A stretch of DNA of 64,000 nucleotides from Thalassotalea insulae (GTDB lineage: Bacteria; Pseudomonadota; Gammaproteobacteria; Enterobacterales; Alteromonadaceae). Of this stretch, positions 46,869 through 55,611 are shown in pieces. How positions within the stretch are numbered: the stretch's first letter is position 1; every line of letters begins with the position of its first letter. Made by a program: the position numbers and the translations under genes. The notes beneath the pieces were generated by a model that worked only from the letters and a program-made list of their open reading frames with translations, made no database searches and was not told the DNA's origin. Location of the stretch: assembly GCF_030161395.1 (NCBI RefSeq), contig NZ_BSST01000001.1, positions 3,348,001-3,412,000 on the forward strand, given 5' to 3'.

Positions 46869-47921
46869 CTATCTAAAACTATCGTTAATGCCAGATAATA
46901 CTCGCGAACCTGGGCATAAAGCATCCTGACTTAACTGGTTTAACGGTGTATCGTTAGTGTTATTAATCTCGTGAAAATTACTACAGGTTGGGTCGAGGTA
47001 AAACAAACCGGTTAATATTTCCCCTTTTTCTTTATGCTGTTCGATATCGATAATTGCTTGCATCGCATTAGTGGTTTGATAGTTTTTGTCGAGCTTATGA
47101 ATACGCATAATAGAGCCGTCGTGCAGGCAAATATCTTCATTTTCACCATCGCCAACACCGCAGGTAATTTCTTTTTTCACCGGAACAAAATCAGCGATGG
47201 CGGCGGTGGTGACATGCTCGTGAACATAATCGTACGAACGAGTTGAATTGGCATGATTGTTAAAGGTGACACAGGGAGAGATGATATCAATAAAAGCAAA
47301 CCCTTGATGGCTTATCGCTGCCTTAATTAATGGTACTAATTGTTTTTTATCACCAGAGAAACTGCGGGCAACAAAGCTTGCCCCGAGTTGCAATGCCATT
47401 ACACATAAGTCAATGTCGGCGAATAAACTGGACTCGCCGGCCTTATTGGTCATACCTTTATCTGCGGTCGCAGCAAGCTGCCCTTTAGTTAAACCGTAAA
47501 CACCGTTATTCGCCACCATATAAAGCATATTGAGCTGGCGCCGAACCACATGAGCAAATTGTCCCATACCAATAGAGGCACTGTCGCCATCACCTGACAT
47601 GCCAATATAAATTAAGTCTCGATTTGCAAGGTTAGCGCCGGTGGCTACAGACGGCATCCGGCCATGAACGGAATTAAAGCCATGCGCTTTATTCAGAAAA
47701 TAGGTTGGTGACTTTGAAGAACAACCGATACCGGACATTTTGGCTATTTTATGAGGCGGTAAGGATAACTCATAGCAGGCCTGAATAACGGCTGAGGAAA
47801 TTGCGTCATGACCACAACCAGCGCATAAGGTCGATAAACTGCCTTCGTAATCACGGTAATTAAGTCCAAGCTCATTTATCGCAAGTCTGGGGTGATGAAA
47901 TTTGGATTTTTCAAAACTCAT
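46869..47921 (-). CDS. korB: 2-oxoacid:ferredoxin oxidoreductase, beta subunit
   Basis: 350 residues. The thiamine-diphosphate-binding subunit: STLCAGCGHDAISSA (Cys ligand region), MSGIGCSSKSP, then the ThDP motif GDGDSASIGMGQF through MVANNGVYGLTKGQ. With KorA it decarboxylates a 2-oxoacid to the acyl-CoA and passes electrons to ferredoxin. 2-oxoglutarate is the usual substrate for this subclass, but that is not proven here. Last gene of a three-gene operon, 9 bp after korA. Confidence 0.9.
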   Translation of the reverse strand: MSFEKSKFHHPRLAINELGLNYRDYEGSLSTLCAGCGHDAISSAVIQACYELSLPPHKIAKMSGIGCSSKSPTYFLNKAHGFNSVHGRMPSVATGANLANRDLIYIGMSGDGDSASIGMGQFAHVVRRQLNMLYMVANNGVYGLTKGQLAATADKGMTNKAGESSLFADIDLCVMALQLGASFVARSFSGDKKQLVPLIKAAISHQGFAFIDIISPCVTFNNHANSTRSYDYVHEHVTTAAIADFVPVKKEITCGVGDGENEDICLHDGSIMRIHKLDKNYQTTNAMQAIIDIEQHKEKGEILTGLFYLDPTCSNFHEINNTNDTPLNQLSQDALCPGSRVLSGINDSFR

Positions 47922-47930
47922 AATAACCTC

Positions 47931-49781
47931 TTAACCTACTTGTTGGTTAGATAATTCGTTGGATAAACTGCTTAGTATGCCATTGACGACATACTCGCTG
48001 GTTAATGGCAAACCATCACAATTGGCAATGCTGATCAGCTTTTCTGGCGCTATCGCTAATTCGTTGATTAATAAGGTGCGCATTTGGCCGTCTCGATTTT
48101 GTTCGATGATAAATACTTCTTGATGCTGTTCGATAAATTTGCTGATTTCTGGCTGAAAAGGGAATGCTTTAATACGTAAGGTGTCAGCAGATAAACCATG
48201 CTCTTTTAGCTCCGCTAATACTTCATTAATGGCATGACTGCTCGTGCCATAATAAATTAATCCGAGTTTAGCGAGTTTTTGCCCTTGAGTAATGAGAGGT
48301 TTTGGTACTAGTTTAGCGGCGGTATCAAATTTTTTAATCAGCCGCTCCATATTAGCGACATAATCATCGGACTTTTCGGTATATGCCGCATATTCATTGC
48401 GTGAGGTGCCTCGGGTAAAAAATGCGCCTTTGGTTTCATGGGTACCGGGTAAGGTGCGATAACAGATGCCGTCACCATCGCTATCTAAGTAACGTCCATA
48501 ACGTTCGATACTATCCAGTTGTTCGGCGCTGAGTACCTTGCCTAGGTTGTATTGCTTATTATCGTCCCAGCTAAAGGGTTCACTAAGGTGATCATTCATC
48601 CCTAAGTCTAAATCACTCATAACTATCACTGGGGTTTGTAATTGATCTGCCAGTTCAAAGGCTTCAGCGGTTAAATCGAAGCATTCTTTTGGTGAGTCAG
48701 GAAACAGTAATACCTGCTTGGTATCACCGTGTGAGGCGTAAGCGCAGGATAAAATATCTGACTGTTGAGTACGAGTCGGCATGCCGGTGGAAGGGCCGGC
48801 GCGCTGAACATCAATTAATACCATAGGAATTTCGGCAAAATAGGCGAGCCCTAAAAATTCACTCATCAAGGAAATTCCCGGGCCGCTGGTGGCGGTAAAC
48901 GCTCGGGCGCCATTCCAACCAGCACCTATGGCGATGCCAATTGCTGCTAGTTCATCTTCTGCCTGAATTAAAGCAAAGTTCTTTTTACCCGAAGCAGGGT
49001 CTATCCGTAGGCGCTGGCAATAGTTGCCAAATTTTTCAACTACTGAAGTCGAAGGCGTGATCGGGTACCAGCCCGCAACTATTGCACCACCATAAACTGC
49101 ACCTAACGCGGTTGCCGTATTGCCGTCGACCATGATCCTGTCTTGCAACAAATCACGACGTTCTACTCTAATAGCTAACGGGCAGTCAAAATGGTGATTA
49201 GCAAACTGATAACCAAGCTCTAAAGCGTAAATATTGGGGGTGATCAGTTTTTCTTTGCCTTTAAACTGATCGCCAACCAGTGCTTTTAGCACCTCAAATT
49301 CAATATTAAGTAGCGCAGCCAGGGCGCCAACGTAGATAACATTTTTAAATAATTGTCGCTGCCTTGGGTCCTGATATTCTTTTTGGCAAATGGCGGAAAT
49401 AGGCATGCCGAGATAGGTAATGTCTTGCCGAAATTGCTCGTCTGCCAGCTGTTTACTGGAGTCATATAATAAGTAGCCGCCCGTTTTTACGCTGTCTATG
49501 TCTTGTGCCATACTTTGTGCGTTCATTGCCACCACGAGTTCTGCCTTACCGCCACGGCGCGCTAAATAGTTATTTTCATTGATCCTTACTTCATACCAAG
49601 TCGGCATGCCCTGAATATTGGAAGGAAAAATATTTTTTGCACTCACCGGTATACCCATACGAATTATGGCTTTGGCAAACATATTATTGGCACTGGCGGA
49701 ACCTGTACCATTGGTGTTAGCAAAGCGAATTACAAAGTCGTTAGTACCTTGGCAAGGTGAAGCACTGCTAGCTTGGCTCAT
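47931..49781 (-). CDS. korA: 2-oxoacid:ferredoxin oxidoreductase, fused gamma-alpha subunit
   Basis: 616 residues. The N-terminal gamma domain (about 12-195; FANTNGTGSASANNMFAKAI, YEVRINENNYLARRGG) is fused to the alpha domain (about 215-600). That domain holds GGAIVAGWYPITPSTSVVEKF, EDELAAIGIAIGAGWNGARA and TATSGPGISLMSEFLGLAYF. The fusion is typical of two-subunit KOR enzymes. The start overlaps the upstream gene's stop by 4 bp, so translation is coupled. Confidence 0.9.
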   Translation of the reverse strand: MSQASSASPCQGTNDFVIRFANTNGTGSASANNMFAKAIIRMGIPVSAKNIFPSNIQGMPTWYEVRINENNYLARRGGKAELVVAMNAQSMAQDIDSVKTGGYLLYDSSKQLADEQFRQDITYLGMPISAICQKEYQDPRQRQLFKNVIYVGALAALLNIEFEVLKALVGDQFKGKEKLITPNIYALELGYQFANHHFDCPLAIRVERRDLLQDRIMVDGNTATALGAVYGGAIVAGWYPITPSTSVVEKFGNYCQRLRIDPASGKKNFALIQAEDELAAIGIAIGAGWNGARAFTATSGPGISLMSEFLGLAYFAEIPMVLIDVQRAGPSTGMPTRTQQSDILSCAYASHGDTKQVLLFPDSPKECFDLTAEAFELADQLQTPVIVMSDLDLGMNDHLSEPFSWDDNKQYNLGKVLSAEQLDSIERYGRYLDSDGDGICYRTLPGTHETKGAFFTRGTSRNEYAAYTEKSDDYVANMERLIKKFDTAAKLVPKPLITQGQKLAKLGLIYYGTSSHAINEVLAELKEHGLSADTLRIKAFPFQPEISKFIEQHQEVFIIEQNRDGQMRTLLINELAIAPEKLISIANCDGLPLTSEYVVNGILSSLSNELSNQQVG

Positions 49782-51571
49782 TTAATGGTTGCTCCAATAT
49801 TATCTAAGATTAGTTTTCTCATGTCCCAGGCACCAGTTGGGCAACGCTCTGCACATAGCCCACAATGGAGACAGACATCTTCATCTTTGATCATAAAATG
49901 CCCTGTTTTTAATGGTGCCGAAATCATCATTTCTTGTTCGGGATTAATCTCCTGTACTCTGAGTTGAGCATGGGCTTGTTGCTCAGCACCTTGTTTGCTA
50001 TTGCTGTCAATTTCGACAAAGTTAATACAATCCGTCGGGCAAACATCTTCACAAGCTGAGCATTCGATACAGGTAGTTTCGTTAAAAATGGTTTGCACAT
50101 CACAATTTAAACAACGATGTGCTTCTTCAAGCGCCAGTTTTTCATCAAAACCTAATTCTACTTCGGTATTAATTTCTTTGACCGCTTGTTGCCATTCAAC
50201 ATGTGGGACATTTTTGCGCTGTCCGTGATCGATCTGGCTTTGGTAACTCCACTCGTGAATGCCCATTTTTTGGCTGATCAGATTAAAGCCACTTTCCGGT
50301 CGCTCGTTTTCCGGATTTTTGCCCTGACAAAATAAATCGATGGAAATTGCCGCTTGATGGCCATTAGCGACCGCAGAAATAATATTCTCCGGACCAAAGG
50401 CGGCATCACCACCAAAAAATACCTTGTCTAGTGTGGATTGTAAGGTGGCACGGTTAAGTGCCGGTTGGCCCCATTTGTTAAAGCGCAGTCCGATATCACG
50501 TTCAATCCACGGAAATGCCGTGTCCTGACCAACGGCAACTAATACTTGCTCGCAAGGGACAAATAAAACTTCGCCAGTATCTTTTAACGTTCGTTTGCCA
50601 AATTTATCGTAGACTGACTCAACTTTGCTAAAACGTACGCCTTTGAATTCATCTTGTTCAAAGACGTATGCTAATGGCGTGTAATTAGGTTTTATTTCAA
50701 TGCCTTCTGCCATGGCATCTTCTTTTTCCCAAGGGGAGGCTTTCATATCGTCAAAACTTGAACGAACTAACACTGTGACTTCTTTCGCTCCCAGTCTTTT
50801 TGCGGTGCGGCAGCAATCCATCGCGGTATTGCCACCACCTAAGACGACGACGCGTTTTTCTGCACTGGTAACATGGCCAAAGCTGACATTGGAGAGCCAG
50901 TTGATACCTGTGTCTACCTGCTCTGAGGTTTTTTCGTGGCCGTCTATCGAGAGCCAGCGCCCTTGAGGTGCGCCTGTGCCAACAAATATCGCGTCAAAAT
51001 TTGCTTTCAATAAATTATTTAAGCTTGAGATCTCTTCACCAAAGTGCGCTTCAATGCCCATGTTGAGGATATATGCTAACTCTTCATCTAGTACGGTTTC
51101 CGGCAAACGAAACGCCGGAATTTGGCTCCGCATCATACCGCCAGCTTTAGCATCTCGCTCGTACATCACTACATCATAACCGAGTGGCAATAAATCGCGG
51201 GCTACTGTCAGAGAAGCGGGACCAGCACCAATTAAAGCAATTCTTTTACCATTTTTTTGTCTCGGAACCGCCGGAATATACTGATGGATATCATCTTTAT
51301 AGTCGGCGGTGACACGTTTTAATCGACATATTGCCACAGGTTTTTCTTCTACTCTGCCGCGCCTGCACGCAGGTTCACACGGACGATCACACACTCGACC
51401 TAAAATGCCGGGAAATACATTGGAATGCCAGTTGATCATATAGGCTTCGGTATAACGTTTTTCAGCAATTAAACGAATGTATTCAGGAACCGGCGTATGT
51501 GCAGGGCAGGCGTATTGGCAATCAACTACTTTTAAAAAATGTTGATAATTACTGGTATCGGTTGGCTTCAC
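49778..51571 (-). CDS. FAD/NAD(P)-dependent oxidoreductase fused to 2x[4Fe-4S] ferredoxin, KOR partner
   Basis: 597 residues. The first 440 resemble the glutamate-synthase small subunit: a cysteine region (CQYACPAHTPVPE, CDRPCEPACRRG), FAD fold IALIGAGPASLTVARDLLP, NAD(P) fold VVVLGGGNTAMDCCRTAKRLG, and VFFGGDAAFGPENIISAVANGHQAA in two parts. The C-terminus carries two clusters, CIECSACEDVCPTDC and CLHCGLCAERCPTGAWD. In position it is the first gene of the korAB operon. It could move electrons between KOR, its own clusters and NAD(P)H, which is inferred. No glutaminase or GltB subunit lies nearby, so it is not GltD. Confidence 0.85.
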   Translation of the reverse strand: MKPTDTSNYQHFLKVVDCQYACPAHTPVPEYIRLIAEKRYTEAYMINWHSNVFPGILGRVCDRPCEPACRRGRVEEKPVAICRLKRVTADYKDDIHQYIPAVPRQKNGKRIALIGAGPASLTVARDLLPLGYDVVMYERDAKAGGMMRSQIPAFRLPETVLDEELAYILNMGIEAHFGEEISSLNNLLKANFDAIFVGTGAPQGRWLSIDGHEKTSEQVDTGINWLSNVSFGHVTSAEKRVVVLGGGNTAMDCCRTAKRLGAKEVTVLVRSSFDDMKASPWEKEDAMAEGIEIKPNYTPLAYVFEQDEFKGVRFSKVESVYDKFGKRTLKDTGEVLFVPCEQVLVAVGQDTAFPWIERDIGLRFNKWGQPALNRATLQSTLDKVFFGGDAAFGPENIISAVANGHQAAISIDLFCQGKNPENERPESGFNLISQKMGIHEWSYQSQIDHGQRKNVPHVEWQQAVKEINTEVELGFDEKLALEEAHRCLNCDVQTIFNETTCIECSACEDVCPTDCINFVEIDSNSKQGAEQQAHAQLRVQEINPEQEMMISAPLKTGHFMIKDEDVCLHCGLCAERCPTGAWDMRKLILDNIGATIK

Positions 51572-51844
51572 TTAATTCCCCCCAGAAAAAGTGCTTACTT
51601 ATTAATCTACACCAATTTTGAAAGCTGTTAAGTAATTTTTCAGAAAAACTTTTATTTACGGGTCTCCATTCGTAATTTGTATACATGTTAACTTGAATTG
51701 TTAAACGCAATTATTAGGTTATTATCAACTCTGACATTGACATTTTTATCATAGCGGACATCGGCAATGCCTTAACAGTGACGAACTGTAATGAGTAATC
51801 GAGTAAGAATAATACTGACTACTCACATACAGTTTTGCTTAATG

Positions 51845-52387
51845 CTAAAATACGCCATTTGTGTTGCGGATGTTGCCACCGCTTACTAGTGAATAAAACC
51901 GCATAAAACCATCAAGTGCTTGAATTGAATCCCAATGCTCGACAATTCTGCCATTTTCAATACGCCAAGTATCTATAATATTCATACCTTTTTGATCATT
52001 TCCACGATCTCCTTTTTCTAAGGTTGCGTGCGAATGGAAGATAACAAAATCACCATCTACGTAGATGTGCTTCACTTCATAAGAGTACTCTGGATAATCT
52101 TCAACAAACTCCCGTAAGAAACCAACCAGGCCTACTATTTTGTCAGGAAGGTTACGGTTGTGTTGAGTATATGAACTATCGTTATAGTGCTTTAATACAT
52201 AATCGAAATCATGATCGTTCATCAGCTTTTGCACAAAGCCGGTGATCAGCTCTGCATTGTTTATTTCTTGCTGTGTCCAGCTTGATTTTTGCAGTGATTT
52301 AAAATTAATCGTTGCCGTATTAGCATTCTGCGCGAATGAGGTAAGACTAGTTAGAACAAGTAATAAAAGTGTGATGGATTTCCGCAT
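51845..52387 (-). CDS. secreted SnoaL/NTF2-like protein
   Basis: 180 residues with a signal peptide ending near AQNANTA (about 1-20). The mature part has the cone-fold pattern of SnoaL-like proteins: ELITGFVQKLMNDHDFDYVLKHY, YTQHNRNLPD, FVIFHSHATL, and IIDTWRIENGRIVEHWDSIQ in pieces. These include the His and Asp positions typical of polyketide-cyclase-like folds, but the substrate is unknown. It is divergent from an HxlR regulator over a 144-bp gap with a palindrome, and is the likely regulated target. Confidence 0.8.
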   Translation of the reverse strand: MRKSITLLLLVLTSLTSFAQNANTATINFKSLQKSSWTQQEINNAELITGFVQKLMNDHDFDYVLKHYNDSSYTQHNRNLPDKIVGLVGFLREFVEDYPEYSYEVKHIYVDGDFVIFHSHATLEKGDRGNDQKGMNIIDTWRIENGRIVEHWDSIQALDGFMRFYSLVSGGNIRNTNGVF

Positions 52388-52442
52388 GGATAACTCCTGA
52401 AAAGATAAAGTAGGTTATTAATATACACTATGGTAATTAAAA

Positions 52443-52498
52443 GTAACCAAGGTTACAATTAGGCACGTAAACCTGCCTAAGGCACAAATTGGTAACCT
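52443..52498. promoter_or_regulatory. candidate HxlR operator in the divergent SnoaL/hxlR-like gap
   Basis: GTAACCAAGGTTAC (52443-52456) is GTAACC-AA-GGTTAC, an inverted repeat with a 2-bp spacer. A further GGTAACCT lies at 52491-52498, and AGGCAC is repeated at 52461 and 52480. HxlR dimers bind such repeats between divergent genes. Confidence 0.6.
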
Positions 52499-52531
52499 AT
52501 GTATGGGCGAATGGTAAGGAAGAGGTGAATC

Positions 52532-52915
52532 GTGGTAGCTAAAGTTAAAACAGAAAGAAGAATGTTTCATAACAATGAAGAGTGTCCAATTCGCAATGTT
52601 ATCACTCAAATAGGCGATAAATGGTCAATGCTCATTTTATTTGCCTTGGTCGACGGCGCCGACAGGTTCAACTCACTTAAATCAAGAATCGTCGGTATTT
52701 CTCAACGAATGTTAACCCAAACTTTGCGAGACTTAGAAAGAGAAGGCTATGTTAAAAGAACTGTCTTCCCTGAAGTGCCGGCAAGGGTTGAATACGAGCT
52801 CACAACTATGGGGCTCGGTATAGTTAAACCTTTGTATCAACTAGTCACCTGGGCGAGCGAGAATCATGAGGAAATCAAACGCTCTCGCAGAGAATATGAC
52901 GAAAAGATTATGTGA
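52532..52915 (+). CDS. HxlR-family transcriptional regulator
   Basis: 127 residues, GTG start with GGAAGAGG before it. The family core is complete: the conserved cysteine in CPIRNVITQIGDKWSMLIL (about 18-36), RFNSLKSRIVGISQRMLTQT and LRDLEREGYVKRTVFPEVPARVEYELT in pieces. HxlR proteins sense aldehydes, quinones or redox state, often through that cysteine, and control the divergent gene, here the SnoaL-like protein. Confidence 0.92.
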   Translation: MVAKVKTERRMFHNNEECPIRNVITQIGDKWSMLILFALVDGADRFNSLKSRIVGISQRMLTQTLRDLEREGYVKRTVFPEVPARVEYELTTMGLGIVKPLYQLVTWASENHEEIKRSRREYDEKIM

Positions 52916-52995
52916 TTAAATATCCATTATTCATTGCTGGCTGTCAGATGATTCATCAACTCATGCATCAAAACTGACAGAGTAGAAATAAACTA

Positions 52996-53634
52996 CTAAA
53001 CATTATTGAAGTAGTTTAACGCGCTGCTTTTCCCGTTTCGGGTTGATGCTATTTTATTTGGGTGAGTGAGATCTTTCCAGGCGGTGATCTTGCCGCCGAC
53101 ATTGAGCCTGTCAAACTTGGTTATCGGTTGTGGCAGTTGCAAAAACTGGTGTAGTTGCTCGAAAGTTTCCGGCTGGCTGACATCCAGGGTAAAGAGTTTC
53201 TTTGGTGTTACTGAAAAATAATCAGAGACTTCAGCAATGTGGCGCTGATAGCAAGCAGCTAAAAATTCATCACTATTGATGTTTTGCTGATTAAAAGGGG
53301 TGAATACTTGCTGGTAACTGCGCTTAATGATTGGGTTAAAACCACCATCACTTCTGACAATATTGATATACATGCGTTGTAGCAGCTGTTTTATCGATGG
53401 TAGCCAGCTTTCCATTGCTCGCGTTAGATAAATGAACTTGCTGTTTGGGTAATACTTATCTAATAACGGATAGTCACAGAATATCGGCGTATCAGCAATT
53501 ACCTGTGCTTGATCAAAGGCGTTTTGCGTATAGGCTGTGTGGGCTACGCGATAACCTAGAGTTAAAAGTTTGCTACAAACACTGGTGGTGCCAGTTCTTG
53601 GCAAACCAATAATAAATACTTTTTCGTTGTTCAC
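52996..53634 (-). CDS. sulfotransferase-like protein
   Basis: 212 residues. The N-terminal phosphosulfate loop is VFIIGLPRTGTTSVCSKL (about 6-23), and the 3'-phosphate-binding part is FIYLTRAMESWLPSI (about 68-82). It is short for the family but reads as complete. Acceptor unknown. The 24-bp gap to the solute-binding-like gene upstream on the same strand suggests cotranscription. Confidence 0.75.
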   Translation of the reverse strand: MNNEKVFIIGLPRTGTTSVCSKLLTLGYRVAHTAYTQNAFDQAQVIADTPIFCDYPLLDKYYPNSKFIYLTRAMESWLPSIKQLLQRMYINIVRSDGGFNPIIKRSYQQVFTPFNQQNINSDEFLAACYQRHIAEVSDYFSVTPKKLFTLDVSQPETFEQLHQFLQLPQPITKFDRLNVGGKITAWKDLTHPNKIASTRNGKSSALNYFNNV

Positions 53635-53658
53635 GGGATTTGGCTAACTCAGGTTAAG

Positions 53659-54384
53659 TTAATAAATTTGATTTTCAGCATGTTTGATCATTTGTTCGAG
53701 TTCACCACTGGTGGTTAATTGTCTGATCATTTGATTAACTGGCTCGACCATATCAGCATGCTTTTTATTAATGTAATGGTATAAAGGTTCATATGTTAAT
53801 TCTTTATCCAACACTTTAATAGCCTGAAGGTTAAGCTTATTAATGGTGTAAATGCCATTGCGGTAGTTAGTTAAGGCGATATCGATATTACCTTGTGCCA
53901 GTTGACGAAATAACTGTTCGCTATTGTTGCTTAGATAAACCCGAGGAAAACCTTTAGTGGCATAATTGGTATGTTTTACCCCCCTGACAATACCAACTCG
54001 ATATGGCGATAAATCTGCTAATTGTTTAACGGTAATCTCGTTTTTTTCCTGAGTAAATGCTGCGGTCGTTAAATAATAATAAGGGGTAGGTACGCGAATT
54101 ACATGAGGGGTTTCTATGCCATAGTTAAAAATTCGTAAGATTTCCCCATCTTTCACGCCACTATTGGCTTCTTGCTGCGCTCGGTTCGCCGGTAATGGAG
54201 TCACAGTGATCGTTTTGCCAAGTTTTTGATAAATTTGTGGCAGCACAATTTTCGCGACCTGTTGCTCACTAAGTAGCTTGATGGAAGCGAAATTTAGTTG
54301 TTGTGCATAGCTGTGATTAAAAATATGCAAACTTATAATAAACAGCCAGACAGTAAATACTTTTGTTAACTTTATTACGATCAT
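53659..54384 (-). CDS. periplasmic solute-binding-like protein (SBP_bac_3 type)
   Basis: 241 residues with an N-terminal signal (about 1-27). Two-lobed binding-protein features: LPANRAQQEANSG near 60, YYLTTAAF, LADLSPYRVGIVRGV and LAQGNIDIALTNYRNG. There is no ABC permease or ATPase nearby. Such stand-alone proteins are common in alteromonads and may be sensors or remnants; no function can be assigned. Confidence 0.75.
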   Translation of the reverse strand: MIVIKLTKVFTVWLFIISLHIFNHSYAQQLNFASIKLLSEQQVAKIVLPQIYQKLGKTITVTPLPANRAQQEANSGVKDGEILRIFNYGIETPHVIRVPTPYYYLTTAAFTQEKNEITVKQLADLSPYRVGIVRGVKHTNYATKGFPRVYLSNNSEQLFRQLAQGNIDIALTNYRNGIYTINKLNLQAIKVLDKELTYEPLYHYINKKHADMVEPVNQMIRQLTTSGELEQMIKHAENQIY

Positions 54385-54795
54385 TGTTAAAGTGTCTCAC
54401 ATCTTGCTTAACTATGATGCTGAACCCTTAATAAATCAATGTACTAAGGTTTTAGCCGTAATTTATTGTGCTTCGCCTGAGTTATGAATACGAATTAACA
54501 GGAGTTAAATTTTCATTTATTGGAAATCAAAATGTCACATTAGCTAGCTATGCTCAGCTCATAGATAAATGCTGTACAAAATTAAATATCTCTCTCATAT
54601 ATTTTTGGCATTTTACCCCTGCTATTTGTAAGAAAAATGTCACTATTTCGTCATTTAATAAAGATGCAATATTAGTGAAACCTAACTGTCACATTCGCTG
54701 ATTAAAATTCCTCTTAAATAAATTCATTAATGAGTCCGTTTTACTGATTCATGAACTGCTGTTATGCAGCAATTATTAACGTTAAGGTTTTAATT
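54385..54795. other. intergenic region upstream of the TonB2 cluster
   Basis: AT-rich, with no supported gene. TGTCAC occurs three times (about 54533, 54638, 54687). At 54637-54654 the arrangement ATGTCAC-TATT-TCGTCAT has the 7-4-7 spacing of a PhoB box (consensus CTGTCAT twice), but each half matches only 5 of 7. Confidence 0.3.
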
Positions 54796-55584
54796 ATGAA
54801 ATTGTCCTTACTGGCAAAAGCAAGCTTGATTGTAAGCAGTGCAGCCATGTCTTTTTCAGGTTTTTCACAGGGGGTTAATGCTGATAATTCAGAATTAACT
54901 CAGGTGGTTGATGCGGGTAAAAAAATCAACCAAATGGCAAATAACTCACAACAACGTGTTGATAAGCTTAATGAACAAATCCAAAGTAAATTACAGCAGT
55001 TTAAAACAGTTAACAAAGAAATTGATGGTTTAACGGTTTATAACAAGCAAATGAAAGCACAAATTGATAACCAGCTAATTGAGTTGCAACAATTGGCTGA
55101 GTCAATGGAGCAAGTGAGCATTATTGAGCGTCAGGTTTCGCCATTAATGGCGCGTATGATAGATACCTTAGCTGCATTTGTTGCTTTAGATGTGCCTTTC
55201 CTGCCGGAAGAACGTAACGATCGTATTGAAAATTTAAAAGCCATGTTAGACAGGGCAGATGTTTCAGTCGCTGAAAAATTTCGTCGGGTGTTGGAAGCCT
55301 ATCAGGTCGAAGTAGATTATGGCCGTACTATTGAAGCTTACACCGGTTTACAGCAAGTAGAAAGCAAAGAGCTTGATGTAGATTTTCTTCGTATTGGCCG
55401 TGTCAGCCTGGTTTACCGTTCCCGTGATGGTAAAGCGATGGGGATGTGGGATCAAACATCTAAATCCTGGCAGCCACTTGATAGCGAATACCGCACTGAC
55501 ATCAATAAAGCATTACGTATTGCACGTAAACAATTAGCCCCAGATCTTATCGTCGTACCTGTTGCGCAGAATTCAGCAGAATAG
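54796..55584 (+). CDS. DUF3450 family periplasmic protein of the TonB2 cluster
   Basis: 262 residues from the ATG at 54796; the frame opens 15 codons earlier, but AAGG and a clean signal peptide (KLSLLAKASLIVSSAAMSFS) support 54796. After the signal comes a coiled coil (about 35-115), then the conserved ERQVSPLMARMIDTLAAFV, DVPFLPEERNDR, DRADVSVAEKFRRVLEAYQ and RIGRVSLVYRSRDG. DUF3450 proteins typically lead TonB2-type operons. The coiled coil may contact the long periplasmic part of the first ExbB. It lies 27 bp before that gene. Confidence 0.9.
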   Translation: MKLSLLAKASLIVSSAAMSFSGFSQGVNADNSELTQVVDAGKKINQMANNSQQRVDKLNEQIQSKLQQFKTVNKEIDGLTVYNKQMKAQIDNQLIELQQLAESMEQVSIIERQVSPLMARMIDTLAAFVALDVPFLPEERNDRIENLKAMLDRADVSVAEKFRRVLEAYQVEVDYGRTIEAYTGLQQVESKELDVDFLRIGRVSLVYRSRDGKAMGMWDQTSKSWQPLDSEYRTDINKALRIARKQLAPDLIVVPVAQNSAE

Positions 55585-55611
55585 TTCAGCAGAGTAATAA
55601 GGACAAATTCA

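Noticed and set aside
49778..51571. Glutamate synthase small subunit (gltD)
   Set aside because: No gltB is present, the C-terminus carries a two-cluster ferredoxin domain, and the gene is coupled to korAB.
54468..54701. 77-codon plus-strand frame upstream of the DUF3450 gene
   Set aside because: No ribosome-binding site, no recognisable motifs and a composition like the AT-rich intergenic DNA around it; it also covers the likely promoter region.
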